Assembly: GCA_036936605.1 (NCBI GenBank)
Contig: JAUPFV010000001.1
Location: forward strand, 71,939,910 to 72,003,909
Length of the DNA stretch: 64,000 nt
Direction: 5' to 3'
From: Limnanthes douglasii subsp. nivea
Taxonomy: Eukaryota > Streptophyta > Magnoliopsida > Brassicales > Limnanthaceae
Positions 29,432-41,740 of this stretch are shown in pieces. How positions within the stretch are numbered: the first letter of the stretch is position 1; each line of letters opens with the position of its first letter. The position numbers were made by a program, and so were the translations under genes. Below the pieces are notes generated by a model that saw nothing but the letters and a program-made list of their open reading frames with translations, searched no databases and had not been told where the DNA came from.

Positions 29432-32370
29432 ATGTTCACGGCTAGGAACGCTTTAATCAGAGGCGGGTGGCTCAATCTATCTGAACTAGAAAAAGCACAA
29501 AAAGTTAAAAGGGAAAAGCGCATCGCAACAGGCTTACCTACCTCTCCCATCGACAAACCAGCAACCTCAACTACAGAGCCTGACCAGGGTTCATCCTCTA
29601 CAAAAAGTGTCAAACCGAAGAGATTGTTTCAAACCAGCCTTTCCCCTATTGTCTCAGGTTCATCGGTTCAAGAGTCAGAACCCACTGTTGAACCAGGCTT
29701 AACAGTTACTAGTTTTAAAAAGCCTTCCCCATTCTTAGCCATGAGGTCAGATGCTGATACTTCTCCCAACAAACTGGTTGATCGAAGAAAAGGCCGGTTG
29801 GTCAAAGGGCAGGCTTCCAAAAGCACCCCTTCAAAATCAGGGGCCAAGGATAGCAGTGCAGGGTCAGAAGCACCCATAAAAGTACCCAAGGACAGGATTT
29901 CCGGTCCGGAGGCTACTGGCTCAAGCCCCCGAAGAGAAACCTCCACATCAGAGCCCAGGAGAGTACTGAAGCTCATCAGTCCGGAGGTCAGGCTGAACCA
30001 ACTCCAAACCTCCCCCTCACAAAGACAACTGAAAACCCTTCCTCAATAATGGAAGAAATAATGGAGGACTCTATCGAAGAGGCTCCATTCGAGTCCGAAC
30101 CCTCCGGACAGACTAGCGATGCTGCTGCTGTAAAAAAAAATAAGGGAAAAGAAAAACGGTGCCTTAGGCACCTAGATCTGCCAGAGATCCTCGAAGGAAA
30201 AGTTGGACCTTGTTTCCATAAGGTCAGTGTTAAATATCTTCTTGCTTTGCAAAAAATCAACTATGCTTTCATCCATACAGCCGAGTTGGGCCGAATGCGT
30301 ACAAAGTGGGGGATTCCGGAGAACGTGAAGATAAGAATCCCCATAGACCCCGAAACCCCAATGGACTGCAGACTCAGTGAAATAGTCATCTTCACTCAGT
30401 TTTTTAACTGGGGTTTAAGGTTCCCCTTGGATCCGGAAATAGTTAGGTATTTTCACCTCATCAAGCTCTATTCTAGTCAACTGAACCCCAACGCCTGGTA
30501 CACACTTATGGCCTGCATCATGGCCTCCAGGCTCTCCGGGATTCCTTTACCAATGGAGGAATTCGCAGCTGTGGCCAGTCTCTGCAGAAACCACCACATT
30601 CCCTTCTATCACTTCAACATGGGTGATAATTATAAAGCAGTGGATAATCTTCTTGAATCGGAGAGAAATTGAAGGACTCAATTCCTGTTCGTAAGCGGTG
30701 CTTGGGAGAATGGGAGGAGAATCAAGGCTGGAGTCAACCCAAGTCTCCTCACCAGCAGATGGAGGAGTGATCGTAAGTATCCTATCTTACATTTTTATTT
30801 TTACTTTCATCAAATTTGCCTAAACTGACTGGTCTTGTTTTTTGTGTTAATAGAGCTGCCCAAAGACTTCAATGACTATCTAAAGTCCGAGCAGACCACT
30901 TGTACCAAGATCAACACTTGGACTGCTGAAAAGTGGGGGAATCGTTTCCACGATGCCTTTACCGGGGGCAATCTTGCAAGGTCTCACCTTTGGAACACTA
31001 CTGGCCGGAGGGACTTGAACTAGGAAGAACTCACCACTCTACCCCCTCCGGATGTAGTCCTCAAGAGAACACATGCACCGGACGGGTCATTATACTTACC
31101 AAGTCGGGACAAGGCTCCGAGTAAAATGAAAGGCAAGAAAGGGAAGGGCAAGAAGGTTGCAGGTGAGGCTAACCCTGCCGAGGTGGAGGAGGCTGCTCCA
31201 ACAAACCCAGAGGGGCCAGCCCCAAACCAGATTGATGATGCTCTGCTAGAAGTGGTAGAGCATGAAAGTGCTAGGGAAGAGGTTCAATCCCCAAAACCTC
31301 CAAGGGTTCTTAAGAGAGACCGAAAACGGGGAGCAGAAAGCAAGGACAGGGAGGCTAAGAAGAAAAAGACCTCCAGGGGTGATGAACTTTCTCTCCGGCC
31401 TCCGGAGCCTCTTCCCCCTGTAGACCCTACTGATCCGACAAGAGCAGAGGAGATCCCTGGTGACTTTCAAACTGACGAGGTTGGAGGAGGAGACCTTAGC
31501 ATTGATGGTGTTGACATCACAGGGCTTGATGGACTTGGTGACTATTTTGCCAACCTTCCCAGAGACGATTTTGCTGGGCCTTACCTCCCTCCGAGTACTT
31601 CGAACACCGTTACTTTTAATGGTAAGACTTTTACTGTTTCAAGTGAAAGGGATATTATAGCTCACTCCATATTAAGTAATGTTCAGCCAGTGCTTGTTTT
31701 GGAGAAACAAGTTCGAAGTCAGGCAGATATTATCAAAGATCTCAAATCTGACAAAGAGAGACTATCCGATGATCTTCTTACTGCCACTCAACATGCTGAC
31801 ATTCTAAAGGGAGAAAACGAGGAGCTAAAGAAGAGCCAAGAGGGGTGGATCACAAAGGTTGCCACTTCAGAGGACACTATCAAAGAGCTCCGGGAGAAGC
31901 TGTCCGGATTGGAGAAAGATCTCACCTCTTCAAAAGAGGAGGCAAAGGCCAAGGATCAAGTCATCCACAACTTGACAAATGACAAGAGCGCGCTCGAGAA
32001 CACAGTGTCCAAGGCTGCAGAGGAAAAAGAAGATCTGCTAAGGAAGCAAGAAGCCAAGATTCAGGCCAAGATCGATGCTTATGCCAATAATGTAATAGAC
32101 AGCCAAGAAGAAATGTATGCCAAGGTGAAGTCAGACATGGTCTTGCTTTTCCATGAGAAGTTTCCGAAGAGGAATCTGGGAGACTTATGGAGTTTTGTAG
32201 AGTATCCAGACCTTCCCTTCCATACAATGGCCGAAGGTGACAGGTTTGATTTCTCCAGTGCATCCTCATCTGACGACAAAGGGAACACCGGGGAGAGCCT
32301 AAACGAGGAGGAGGACGATCCTAAGAAGAAGAAGAAGACAGATGAGGCTGATCCATCTTCAAAGGCTTAG
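29432..32370 (+). pseudogene. Antisense accessory gene of element B, Transposase_28-like, spliced
   Basis: The ATG at 29432 opens a Ser/Pro-rich N-terminus that ends at TAATG (30047), where the frame passes to a second block. That block carries the domain seen in putative gypsy-type transposon proteins (PF04195-like: KVSVKYLLALQKINYAF, NWGLRFPLDPEIVRYF, ACIMASRLSG). A TGA at 30670-30672 stands where Trp is expected (before RTQFLFVSGAWE). An 81-bp GT-AG intron (30773-30853) joins in frame to LPKDFNDYLKSEQ. A TAG follows at 31021-31023. The remainder (31126-32370) is charged, then a long coiled coil, a conserved WSFVEYP block and an acidic tail. Genes of this kind run antisense to gag-pol in Tat elements (such as gene 23 of maize Grande); their role is unknown. 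Confidence 0.82.
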
Positions 32371-32761
32371 TCTTAGAATTTGAATTATCTTTTTATCTTT
32401 TATGTTATCTGAACTGAAGTCCTTGAAAGGCCAAGGCATTTTTGTAATTGTGTCCGGTATTTGACCGAATAGATCTTTTGTTTTGTCTGACAATTTAAAA
32501 GTCCTTGGAAGGCCAAGGCACTTAGGTTATTTCAATGAATATCTTTGTTCTGCACAACTCTTGCATCCTTTCATAATTTGTTTCAATTTTAGTGGCTAGT
32601 GTTTAAATAGCCCTTAGTTATTTTATAAGCATTCTAAAGTGAGAGTGTTTAAATTCTCCGATGAAAAATGTTTAAGTAGTCATCATTCATTTAATTCAAT
32701 CCGGATGGTGTGACAAAAAACAAAGTAAGAACACTTCGAATTTTTTCAAGAAGGCATCAAA

Positions 32762-32836
32762 TTTTATTAAAAAGCCGGGACACCTCATTAAAACCTCCCC
32801 GTTCCACCAGGGTAGGAAAGAGTATGCCCCCAAATA
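32762..32836. repeat. Conserved inter-gene module, copy B
   Basis: TTTTATTAAAAAGCC, CCTCATTAAAACCTCCCCG at about 32783, then GGTAGGAAAGAGTATGCCCC. It lies between the pol stop (32877) and the accessory gene end (32370). Confidence 0.78.
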
Positions 32837-32876
32837 TTTACATGGATTTTTAAACAAGTAAATATTTACATAGCTT

Positions 32877-35800
32877 CTATTCCAAGTACATCCGGAGATG
32901 CTCAATATTCCAAGGGTGATTTAAAACCCTTCCATCCTTGTCTTCTAGCCAATATGTTCCAGGTTTAAGCCTTTCAATGACCATATAAGGTCCTTCCCAA
33001 GTTGGGGCCAGTTTGCCGAGCAGCTTCTCTTTAGTGTGTAAGAAGACTTTCCTCAATACCTTGTCCCCGGCTAGAAATCTCTTCTTTTAACTCTAGAAGC
33101 AAACCTGCTTCTCATCAAACCCTGATAGTGTGCAGCTCTAAGGTGAGCCTTAACTCGTCTTTCCTCTATTAGGTCAAGCTGACCTCTGATTGCCACTTCT
33201 TTAGCGTGTTCGGAGAAGTTGTGAACTCGAAACGAAGGGAGGGTTGCTTCTATGGGAGCTATCACATCCATCCCATAGACCAAGGAAAATGGTGACTCTT
33301 GTGTTGCAGCCACAAGTGTAGTCTGATAGGCCCACAAAACCTCTTGTAAATAGCTAGGCCATTTCCCAACAGCCCCTTCCAAATTCTTCTTTAAACCGGA
33401 CAATATAGTTCGGTTAGCCACTTCAACCTGACCATTTGCTTGTGGGTGGAAATGTGAAGAGAAACAATGTTGTATACCCCTTGAGGCACATAAACTCTCC
33501 ATTTCCCTGTTGTCGAACTGTGGCCCATTGTTTGTCGTTATTTTTTGTGGAACACCAAATCTGCAACAGATGTTGGCTAAAATGAATTTTATGACAACTT
33601 TTGATGTTGTTCCTGCCAGCGGGGCTGCTTCAATCCACTTTGAAAAATAATCTATAACAACAATTATAGTTCTGCGTCTTCCGGACGCCATATGAAGAGG
33701 TCCCACCAAATCCAACCCCCATCGAGCAAAAGGTATAGGCTCAGAAATTGACTCTAAGGGATGGCTGGGACATGAATTTCATTGCTATATCTCTGGCATG
33801 GATCACACCTTCTCACCTTCTCACCAGCTCCTTAGCATCTTGCATTATAGAGAGCCAATAATAGCCAGCCAGTAAAACTCTCCTTGTTAGAGCCCTGAAT
33901 CCACAGTGAGCTGATCCCTCACCATCATGCAATTCGGAGAGGAATACTTGAGACTTATCATCTCCCAAACATCGCAAAAGAGGTTTACTGTAAGACTTTT
34001 TATATAGAAAGTCCCTTAGTATGATAAAACCACGAGCTTTGTGCTTCATTTTTATTGCTAGTGATTTATCCGGAGGCAAGATGCCATCGGAAAGATACTG
34101 CAGGAGAGGGAATCTCCAATCTTGAGGCTGTTTCATCTGTACATCGAAAATTTCTTCCTCTTCACCCACATTAAGTTGAATGGAAGGGCTCTTCAGTACA
34201 TGGATCCAAGGATATGACACAGTGTATGCTATGGTTGCCAATGAATCTGCTAGTTCATTCTCTGCTCGGGTATATGCTCATAAACAACGCTTTTGAACTT
34301 AAGTGCCTCATTTTTAAGAAGAAGTAAGTACTTCACTAGTTGTTCCTTTTTGGCCTCAGATTGACCTTGCGCATGGTGGATAAGAAGCTGGGAATCAATC
34401 ATAAGCTTGACCCTTTTGGCCCCACAAATATAAGCTAACTTCAAACCAGCTATAGCTGCTTCGTATTCAGACTCATTGTTGGAAGCCCTAAAAGCAAAAC
34501 ATATAGCCTGGTACATCTTGTCACCATATGGAGAAGTCATGCACACCCTTGCACCACATCCCATAGTACTTGATCCACCATCTGTCCGGACGATCCAGAC
34601 CTTTTTGTCTTTCATCTCAGTAGTTCGCTCTGTATCCCTATCAGAGTGGAATTCAACTAAAAAATCAGCTACAACTTGGGCTTTAATTGCTGTTCGAGGA
34701 GCAAAATCAATATCGAAGTCCCCCAACTCCACTGACCCCTTAGTCATTCTACTTGAAATGTCTGTCTTTTGAAGGAAATTCTTCAAGGGAAAAGATGTCC
34801 GGACGATAATATGATGAGCCTGAAAATAAGGCCTCATCTTCCTTGCAGCAGTTACCAAGGATAATGCTAATTTTTCAAGCTTTAAATAGCGTTTTTCTGC
34901 ATCTATTAAGCTCTTGCTGATGTAGTACATCGGATGGGGATAATTATCCACCTCTCTTACCAATACAGCACTGATGGTACAATTTGAAACTGCCAAGTAT
35001 ACGAAGAGCGTCTCTCCATCAACAGGTTTAAAGTCTTGGGGGAGGACAGATGTTTCTTAATCTCATTAAAGGCCTCATCACATTGTGAAGTCCAGTCAAA
35101 TCCCTTTGCACCCTTTAAAGTTTGAAAAAATGGGGCACATCTATCCGAAGACCTTGAGATGAATCGGTTTAAAGCAGCCAACCTCCCAGTCAATCGTTGT
35201 ACTTCTTTAACATTCCGAGGAGGCTCTATTTGGAATAAAGCATTAAGCTGGTCTGGATCGGGCTGTATCCCTTGCTCACTTATTATATAACCTAGGAATT
35301 TCCCGGACTGCACTCCGAACACACACTTTTCTGGATTTAGCTTTAAATTCACTTTTACTAAGTTAGCAAAAGTTTCTCGGAGGTCGCCCAAGTGTAGTTA
35401 TTCATCCACACTTTTCACCATCATGTCATCAATGTATAATTCCATATTTCTTCCAATTTGATCAGTAAAGGCTTTGTTCACCAATATCTGATAAGTAGCC
35501 CCAGCATTTTTCAATCCAAACGGCATCACCTTGTAGCAATGAAGACCCCTGTCAGTAACAAACGTGGTATGCTCATGATCCTTCGGATCTACTTGAATTT
35601 GATTGTACCCGGAGAAAGCATCCATGAAGGATAGTAGCTTATTCCCAGAAGTGGAATCTACAAGCTGATCAATCCGGGGGACTGGATATAAATCTTTTGG
35701 GCAAGCCCTATTGAGATTTGTGAACTTAATGCACATACGCCACTTGCCATTTTTCTTTTTCACCAAGACCGGATTGGCAGTCCACAAAGGATAATGAGAC

Positions 35801-36715
35801 TCCTTTATATGCCCCATTTTTGTGAGCCTGTCAACTTCTTGAACAATAACATCAGCCTTTTCCTTGGAAAAAGCCCTTCTCTTTTGTACCACAGGTGCTA
35901 TGTCCCTCCGAATGGATAGGTGATGTGATATAATATCTGCTGGAACCCCAGTTACATCAGCATTGCACCAAGCAAAAACATGCTGATGGTCTTTTAGAAA
36001 CTTCAACATTCTATTCTTCAGTGCGGACCACATTTTCAACTTCTTCAACTGGTATCAACACTCCAGGGGTCTCTCTGGGGTCATCAATTTCACCCTCACC
36101 CCCAGAAAGCCCCTCAAACTTCTATTCTTCGTTGATACGAACTGCCCCCAACGTCCGTGGAGCCAGTGCTGTAGCATAACACTCTCTTGCAATCTTTTGA
36201 CTGCTTCAGACAACTCCCACTTGTCCTTGAACAACATACATCAAACATTGGTGGACTGTCGAGGCCACTGCATGCATCCTAAAGAACCAAGACCTCCCTA
36301 AAATAGCATTATAATAAGTGGGACAATCCACCACAATAAAAAGTATCCTGACCATCTTCTTAAAAGGGCCCTTGCCCAACAAAACTTCCTCCTCGAACTC
36401 CCCGATCACATCTGCTGAGCTTCCAGTGAAACCCACAATTGATCTGTCCGAACGCTGAATTACGGCTGGATTTTTCATCTTTTTGTAAGTGGTCAAGAAG
36501 AGGATATTGGCTGAGCTTCCAGTATCCACCAAGATTTGTCTTATGTCATTGCCCCCAATGGATGCTCCTATGACAACAGCATCTTCATGAGGGCCAACTA
36601 TATCTCTTAAGTCATCTTCATCGAAAACAATGAGATTGAGCTTTAGCCCTGTTATGCCCCTGTCCGGTCTCCCTTGCCTTGTTCCCGGAATGATTCTGGT
36701 TGGGGTTTGGTGCAA
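32877..36715 (-). pseudogene. Tat-like pol of element B: protease, RT, two RNase H domains, integrase
   Basis: Order on the minus strand: protease ILVDTGSSANILF near 36560; RT with FSGYNQIQ and YIDDMMVKS near 35440-35405; Gypsy RNase H (YYISKSLIDAEKRYLKLEKL); archaeal-type RNase H with IVRTDGGSS near 34595, ESEYEAAIAGL near 34460 and MIDSQLL near 34400; integrase finger (HCGF near 33910) and core DLVGPLH near 33710, with NGPQFD and QANGQVEVANRT near 33420; C-terminal domain GKLAPTWEGPYMVIERLKPG ending MYLE at 32880. Breaks: a TAA at about 35395 explained by a C-to-T change in a Gln codon, frameshifts between RT, RNase H and integrase, and loss of coding sequence before the protease. Confidence 0.9.
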
Positions 36716-36744
36716 CCGGGGCAGACCTCACCTGCCTGTGCACC

Positions 36745-37896
36745 CTAATATCTTTCATCAACATTGATTTGCTTTCCGACTTGATTCAGCAAACCTCCCC
36801 AAGTCATGGCTTTCTTTCTGGTCACTGAATCAACCAAATTTCTAGGGTTTAAGCCCTGCCTCAAGGATGCTATTGCTACTTGCTCGAAGCAATCAGCCAA
36901 CCCATTTTTGGTGTTTACAAAACGACTTATGTATTCTTTTAATGATTCGTTTGGTTCTTGGGCACAATGGATTATTGTGTCCCCATTTCCCTTCAACTCT
37001 TTACTCCCAACAAACTGCCTTCGAAAGGCCACCCAAAAGGTATCAAAATTCTTGATGCAGCCTTGAGGTAGGCTGTTATACCACTTTAGAGCACTCCCCG
37101 TAAAGGATTGGGAGAATGCTCTACAGATTAACTTGTCGTCATCATCGAAATTCATCATGAAGTTTTTAAATTGCTCCAAGTGGTTGTCCGGATCAGTACT
37201 GCCATCGTATTTCTCCATTTTAGTGCTATCAAACCTCTTAGGGAGGTTTCCGGACAAAATCTTGGAAGACAATGGAGATTGTCTCCAATTCCGGCCACGA
37301 CTGAACACAGTATCCTCATTGGGAGTTGTAAAGATACATGGTTCATCGTGGAAGGCAAAAGGATCCATCAGCATCCGGTCTACATGCCTCCGGCTGTGAG
37401 ATGATCCTTTGCCTATATTCTTCTTCAATCTCCCATGTCTATCCCTTTTTCTTGAATACTTTTTAATCAACTTTTTCTTCTTTTTGGATCGGCCCTCATC
37501 ATTGCTGGAGGACAAGGACTCTTCAACTCCATCCTCGTCCGAGGAGCTACCAGAAGACTCTGAGTCTGAGTCAGAACTCTCCACTGGCTTAGATCGGTGA
37601 GACTTTTTGGAGCTAGCATGAGTCTTCTTGGTACTCACATGAGTCTTCAAAGTCTCATGCTCTCTAGGGTTGTCGGTATGATGAGCGACTAATGTTTTTG
37701 ACTTCTCTGTCATGCCCATCTTAGACTTCTCTGCCCTCAGAGCTTCTATCTCGCCCTTTAATCTATCACGCTCCTCGATGGTCTATTCATCATTTTCACC
37801 CACCACTTCAAGCAAAGCTGGTGGTACTTTCGGGGCGTCCGGATTCATTCGGACTGATTTTTCCTGTTGGTCTCGAATGCTTGATTCAGGCACCAT
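36745..37896 (-). pseudogene. Gag of element B, C-terminally deleted
   Basis: The ATG at 37896, seven bases inside the primer-binding site, gives MVPESSIRDQQEKSVRMNPD. A TAG at 37788-37786 lies where the frame otherwise runs on (TIEERDRLKGEIEAL). A Ser/Lys-rich linker precedes the Retrotrans_gag core (EKYDGSTDPDNHLEQFKNF, FTGSALKWYNSLP, FDTFWVAFRRQF). Sequence stops at QINVDER, and the protease region follows almost at once. Element A has roughly 700 bp more here, including the CRYHDDIRHDTNDC motif, so element B lacks its nucleocapsid region. Gag packages the RNA genome in the cytoplasm. Confidence 0.88.
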
Positions 37897-37902
37897 AGTG
37901 CT

Positions 37903-37921
37903 CCCACTGTGGTCGCCAATT
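37903..37921 (-). other. Primer-binding site of element B
   Basis: AATTGGCGACCACAGTGGGA on the minus strand directly follows the LTR end CTCACCA; same TGGCGAC start as in elements A and P. Confidence 0.75.
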
Positions 37922-38303
37922 TGGTGAGGTTTATTTTCGTATGAGGGTAAGTTTGTAATTTTTGTTTAGAGTTTTGTGGAATTTTGTAAGTATTTAATGT
38001 TTGAGTAGAGAGTAGAGGGAGAATTAAGCAGCCTGGTTGTATTTAATTTTCATTACCCTAATTTAATGTTGGTGGTTGGGTATTTATACCCTTACATCTG
38101 GGCCTTATGGGCTTTCGGGTCATGTTTAATGGACCCGGGTCAAGTTCAAGAACCCATGAGCTCTTAGTAGGAGAGCAGGCAGCTTAGTCAAGAAGTGTTT
38201 AGGTTTTAAGTACTTTAGTTCTTGTTCGAACTGCCATGTCCGGTTAGGTAGTCTTTGTCCGAACTGTCCCTGTCCATAGTGGTAATAGAATCCGGACTCA
38301 TCA
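37922..38303 (-). repeat. 5' LTR of element B
   Basis: 382 bp, starting TGATGAGTCCGG and ending CTCACCA on the minus strand, with a TATA-like GGGTATAAATACCC near 38078-38091. About 3 percent substitution from the other LTR by eye, plus a 25-bp indel. Confidence 0.93.
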
Positions 38304-38308
38304 GGTAA
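38304..38308. repeat. Right 5-bp target-site duplication of element B
   Basis: GGTAA, matching 28575-28579. Confidence 0.9.
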
Positions 38309-38455
38309 CATTGGTTTCTCCTTCAATGATCGGAACTTGTGATGAGAGATTATCAATAACTATTAGTGATTTGGTTGGGTTATTTGATGTAGAATTGTTC
38401 CTTAGAAAGTCTTGTAACTTTGCGCAGAGTACTTTCATCAATTTTCGACCCCATA
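38304..38455 (-). pseudogene. N-terminal part of the older accessory gene split by element B
   Basis: Removing element B and one GGTAA gives a continuous minus-strand frame through the junction: the part on this side ends SLIVIDNLSSQVPIIEGETN, and VTDLTLGSNIDKNS follows at 28570 leftwards. It corresponds to the variable Ser-rich N-terminus of element B's accessory gene. The start codon is unclear: an ATG lies near 38453 but in another frame. Confidence 0.65.
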
Positions 38456-40189
38456 GCTATGTAAGTTGAGGGAGTTCTACGACTGATGGCCCATCAAGTT
38501 TGGGATGACTTGATTGACTAACGAGAATGACTAGCTGGCGTAGATGACTAGGTTGTCGAGGTGGGTTTATAAGGGATGTGATGTTTATTGTAAGGGTAAA
38601 CCCCTACGTATTATGTACACTGAGTTGTAACAACTTTACCTGAAGAGTTGGGTAACCAAGTAGCACCTTTTGCTTTCTTTTTCTCTTCTACTAATTCAGA
38701 TAAATAATCCAACCATCTTTAATTGGAGTGCACCTGGCTGTAAACATACAAACCCCAAAATTTGCCGGAAAGGGTGATTTGCGGTGGCTAATATGGAATG
38801 GGAAGGAGAAATTTTGTCTGAAAAAGCTAAAGGCTTATGAAAAAAATTTCCTCTATCTAGATTTTGAGAACGTAAGCTTTTTCTCACTCTAGAAATACCA
38901 ACTGGTAAAAATGAAAGAGATTTATATATAAGGGCTAAGGGACGTTTGAGTGCCCTACTAGGGAATGAGAATCGACAAAAGTAGCTAGGGAACTATTGGG
39001 AAGTATAATTGTTTCTCTTCTTTGATTTGGTGGTTTTACCTAGGTTAAAACAAGATCGTGGGTCCAATAAAAAATTAACACACGTTTGAGAAAGTAACTA
39101 GTAAAACTTTGTGACCTTTGGATACTAGTCGTTCCTAAATAAACCCATAAAATATTATTCGGAAACGGTTCGAATATATTAGCTCTCTTGAAATGCTTCT
39201 CAGATATCTAAGGGGGCTAGATGATAGGGTCATATTTTGTTGGAAGCCGGTATCAGATCTGTCTTAGTGGGGCCATTTCAGACTTGCAATAAAAACCAGG
39301 TTGAGTAAGTTGAATGCTTAATGACTAAGTTTTATACCAGCCTTATATGTTCTTGGTCGTGGGGACTCATGAGACTAGCCAATACACGCGATCTAACCTG
39401 ATTGGCCCATGTGCCCGAATTGTCCTATAAATAGTATAATATAACATTTAATGGGTTTGTTGATTTTCTCTCTCTACTTATTAATAACTAGCACTTCTAT
39501 TATCTTTCTACTCTTTACTCGAAATATACTATATTATCTAAACGCTTTCCTTAAATTCCCTCCGAAAATATTTTATCTTCACTAGTTGGTACTTGCCACT
39601 ACATTTAAAAAAATGTTGAATCAACAACATAATCTTAAGTATACTATAAAAAATAGAAAAAAAATACTTAAACTTTCTGAAAATAACCAATATAATGTTA
39701 TGAATGATATTTGGATCAGATTGAATACGAATACGAATAATTGCACATTAAATTCCAAACAAATATAAAAATATATAATCACCATTCTATACAACAAAAA
39801 ATAATGCAAAAACGTTATAGCATTTAGAAGGATAAAGAATTCTAACGATGGTTTGTTTGGTATTTTAAAAGTATTCAATATAATAGTTAGACATTTAATA
39901 AGGGAAATTTTTATGGGGGAATAAATCAAAAACATATAACGGATGTCCATATAATGGACCTAATGACCCCAATAGTCCGACTATTAACAACTTTAGATGT
40001 CAGCATAAGTATCACCAATGACATAAGAAGGTACAATATAAGCACAATGTATACGGTGAACTCTTGTATGACCAACCATTAAAGCCTCAGGACTGTTCGA
40101 CTCATTCTCAACAAATTTTCCCCTAGACGCGAATATCTATTTTTCACTATAAAGCATAAATAGCTTGGTAGTGTTCTATCCTAGGACAT
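38456..40189. other. Spacer with no supported gene
   Basis: Presumably includes the upstream region of the split accessory gene. CCTATAAATAGTATA near 39424, followed by a CT-rich stretch, looks like an LTR promoter, but I found no partner for it. No coding region is supported. Confidence 0.5.
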
Positions 40190-40440
40190 CTCATGTACCT
40201 GTTAACCACATTAACCGTATGTGAAATATCAGGATGTGTGCACATTACATGATGCTGCAAACTCTACTTAAGTATTGAACCTTAAATATTTTTGCAACTT
40301 AATATCATCATTATTGGTTGATCATGTCCCAAAAAACTTGAAATGAATAGAAAACATTATGTTAACTACCTTCGAATCACGCACGTTGAATCGTTGTAGT
40401 AATTTTTTAATATAGCTTCGTTAATACAAATGTAATAATC
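40190..40440. repeat. Direct-repeat family R, partial copy 0
   Basis: ACCACATTAACCGTATG, then the ACTTAATATCATCATT and CGTTGAATCGTTGTAGTA blocks. The same order occurs at 40920-41200 and 48070-48290, diverged. Probably the remains of a retroelement terminus. Confidence 0.65.
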
Positions 40441-40588
40441 ATACAATTATGTTCCTGATAGTCTTCATTCTTGGAATATTTTTTGACATACCTAGATTAT
40501 TCATCTCAAACTCAACAATAATTTTTTTAAATTCACATGACATCCTATTAGAAGCAATGAGCATATACACATACGATTATGTTGTTTA

Positions 40589-41740
40589 TATTAATGTTGT
40601 TGTTGTTATTGTTGTTGTTATTATTATTATTATTATTTGTTGGTCCAATATTTCAATTGATTACTTTAATTTGATTTACCACAACAAGCCTAAATATCAT
40701 AATGTACACATGATGAGACATTCTAATTTAGGATTTTCTTACAATCTCCAACGTGGATCCTTCATCTGTACTGAACGGTACCCATCTAACTACACACTAT
40801 ATAGCGTTGGTGGTAACAAATAGTAATTGAACATTTATCAATGTTAGGAAACAACTAACAACAAAGCAAAGAGTTCCATTAATACTTACTTTGTGAATAT
40901 TTCCATAATATATAAGGATAATTTATCTACATATTGACCACACTAACCGCATGGCAAATATCAAGACATGTGCACATCTTAGCGTACACGATGCCGCCAA
41001 ATGCACATAAGTGTAGAACATTTTACATTTTCCAACTTAATATCGTCATTGGCTTATCATGTCAACTCGAAATAAGTGGGAAATGAGATCCTAACTACCT
41101 TGGCATCAAACACGTTGAATCACTGTAGTACTTTCTTAATGTAACTTCACTAAGACAAATTGTAGGTTTTGTTAACTCGTGATCAAGCGCTATAAATGTC
41201 TCAATCGGTTTATTTTACCAAAACTATATTTCTTAATGCAGATTTTTGTGTTATAAGAGTTACTTCTCCATATCAATACGATATCAACTTATGTTCCTGT
41301 TGTTTGCCATGTAGCTTTTTATGTTTGCTTAACGCACAACAAAATAAAAATTGGTCATTTTGATTATGTCATCTTGTAATACTCATTTTCATAAAGAATC
41401 TCTTAATTTTTTAGGAATTCTTGAAATAAAAAAATTGTTTACACCCTTATATGTCTCCTTGAGCTCGACTTTGAGGTATGCCTTTTGGAAAAAAAATATT
41501 TAAGTTTTTTGAATTCTTTTTTAGGGTATCTTAAATTCATGTTATGGGGAATTGTGTTTGAACATACATTTTAGTCGAGGGTATCCATGCATATCGATTT
41601 CAATCTATGAATTTTAATTCCTCTAAGGGATAAATAAAATAAACAAAAAATAGTAAGCTTCTATTTAACCATTAGTCTTCTTTGATGTAGCTAAGTCCTA
41701 AACGCGAGAGTATGTGATTCATGCTAAAAAAAATAGGTTG
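40589..41740. repeat. Direct-repeat family R, copy 1
   Basis: Starts with a GTT/ATT microsatellite, then AATATTTCAATTGATTACTTTAA, GATGAGACATTCTAATTTAG, CCGCATGGCAAATATCA and, near 41680, TCTTTGATGTAGCTAAGTCC. All occur in the same order in copy 2 at 47702-48890. Probably an LTR or terminal region of an old Copia-like element; identity looks around 70 percent by eye. Confidence 0.75.
40594..40637. repeat. (GTT)n/(ATT)n microsatellite
   Basis: Tract of GTT and ATT triplets at the start of repeat copy 1; copy 2 starts with a longer ATT tract. Confidence 0.9.

Larger units (their letters stand above)
28580..38303 (-). mobile_element. Element B: Tat-like Ty3/Gypsy LTR retrotransposon, 9,724 bp, nearly complete
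   Basis: Flanked by GGTAA duplications and LTRs of 407 and 382 bp that differ by about a dozen substitutions plus one 25-bp indel. Read on the minus strand: 5' LTR, primer-binding site, gag, protease, RT, RNase H, second RNase H, integrase, conserved module, antisense accessory gene (plus strand), polypurine tract, 3' LTR. It is a younger insertion than its surroundings because it splits an older accessory gene. A deletion between gag and protease and several stops show that it is defective. Confidence 0.95.

Noticed and set aside
30049..30049. TAATG stop-start overlap as a genuine translational coupling in element B's accessory gene
   Set aside because: The gene carries other breaks (TGA at 30670, TAG at 31021) and related genes read as one protein here, so a frameshift is simpler; not excluded.
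29668..30260. Minus-strand open frames of 90-102 codons opposite the accessory gene of element B
   Set aside because: Shadows of the Ser/Pro-rich sense frame, with no domain similarity.
39420..39600. Possible 3' LTR of element P
   Set aside because: A TATA-like site and CT-rich leader are present, but I found no sequence match to the LTR part at 20020-20217.
39586..39950. AT-rich open frames on both strands
   Set aside because: Composition-driven, with overlapping frames on opposite strands and no motif or partner.
40449..40823. Hydrophobic 124-codon open frame that could look like a membrane protein
   Set aside because: Most of it is a GTT/ATT microsatellite and repeat family R; the Val/Ile run is microsatellite translation.
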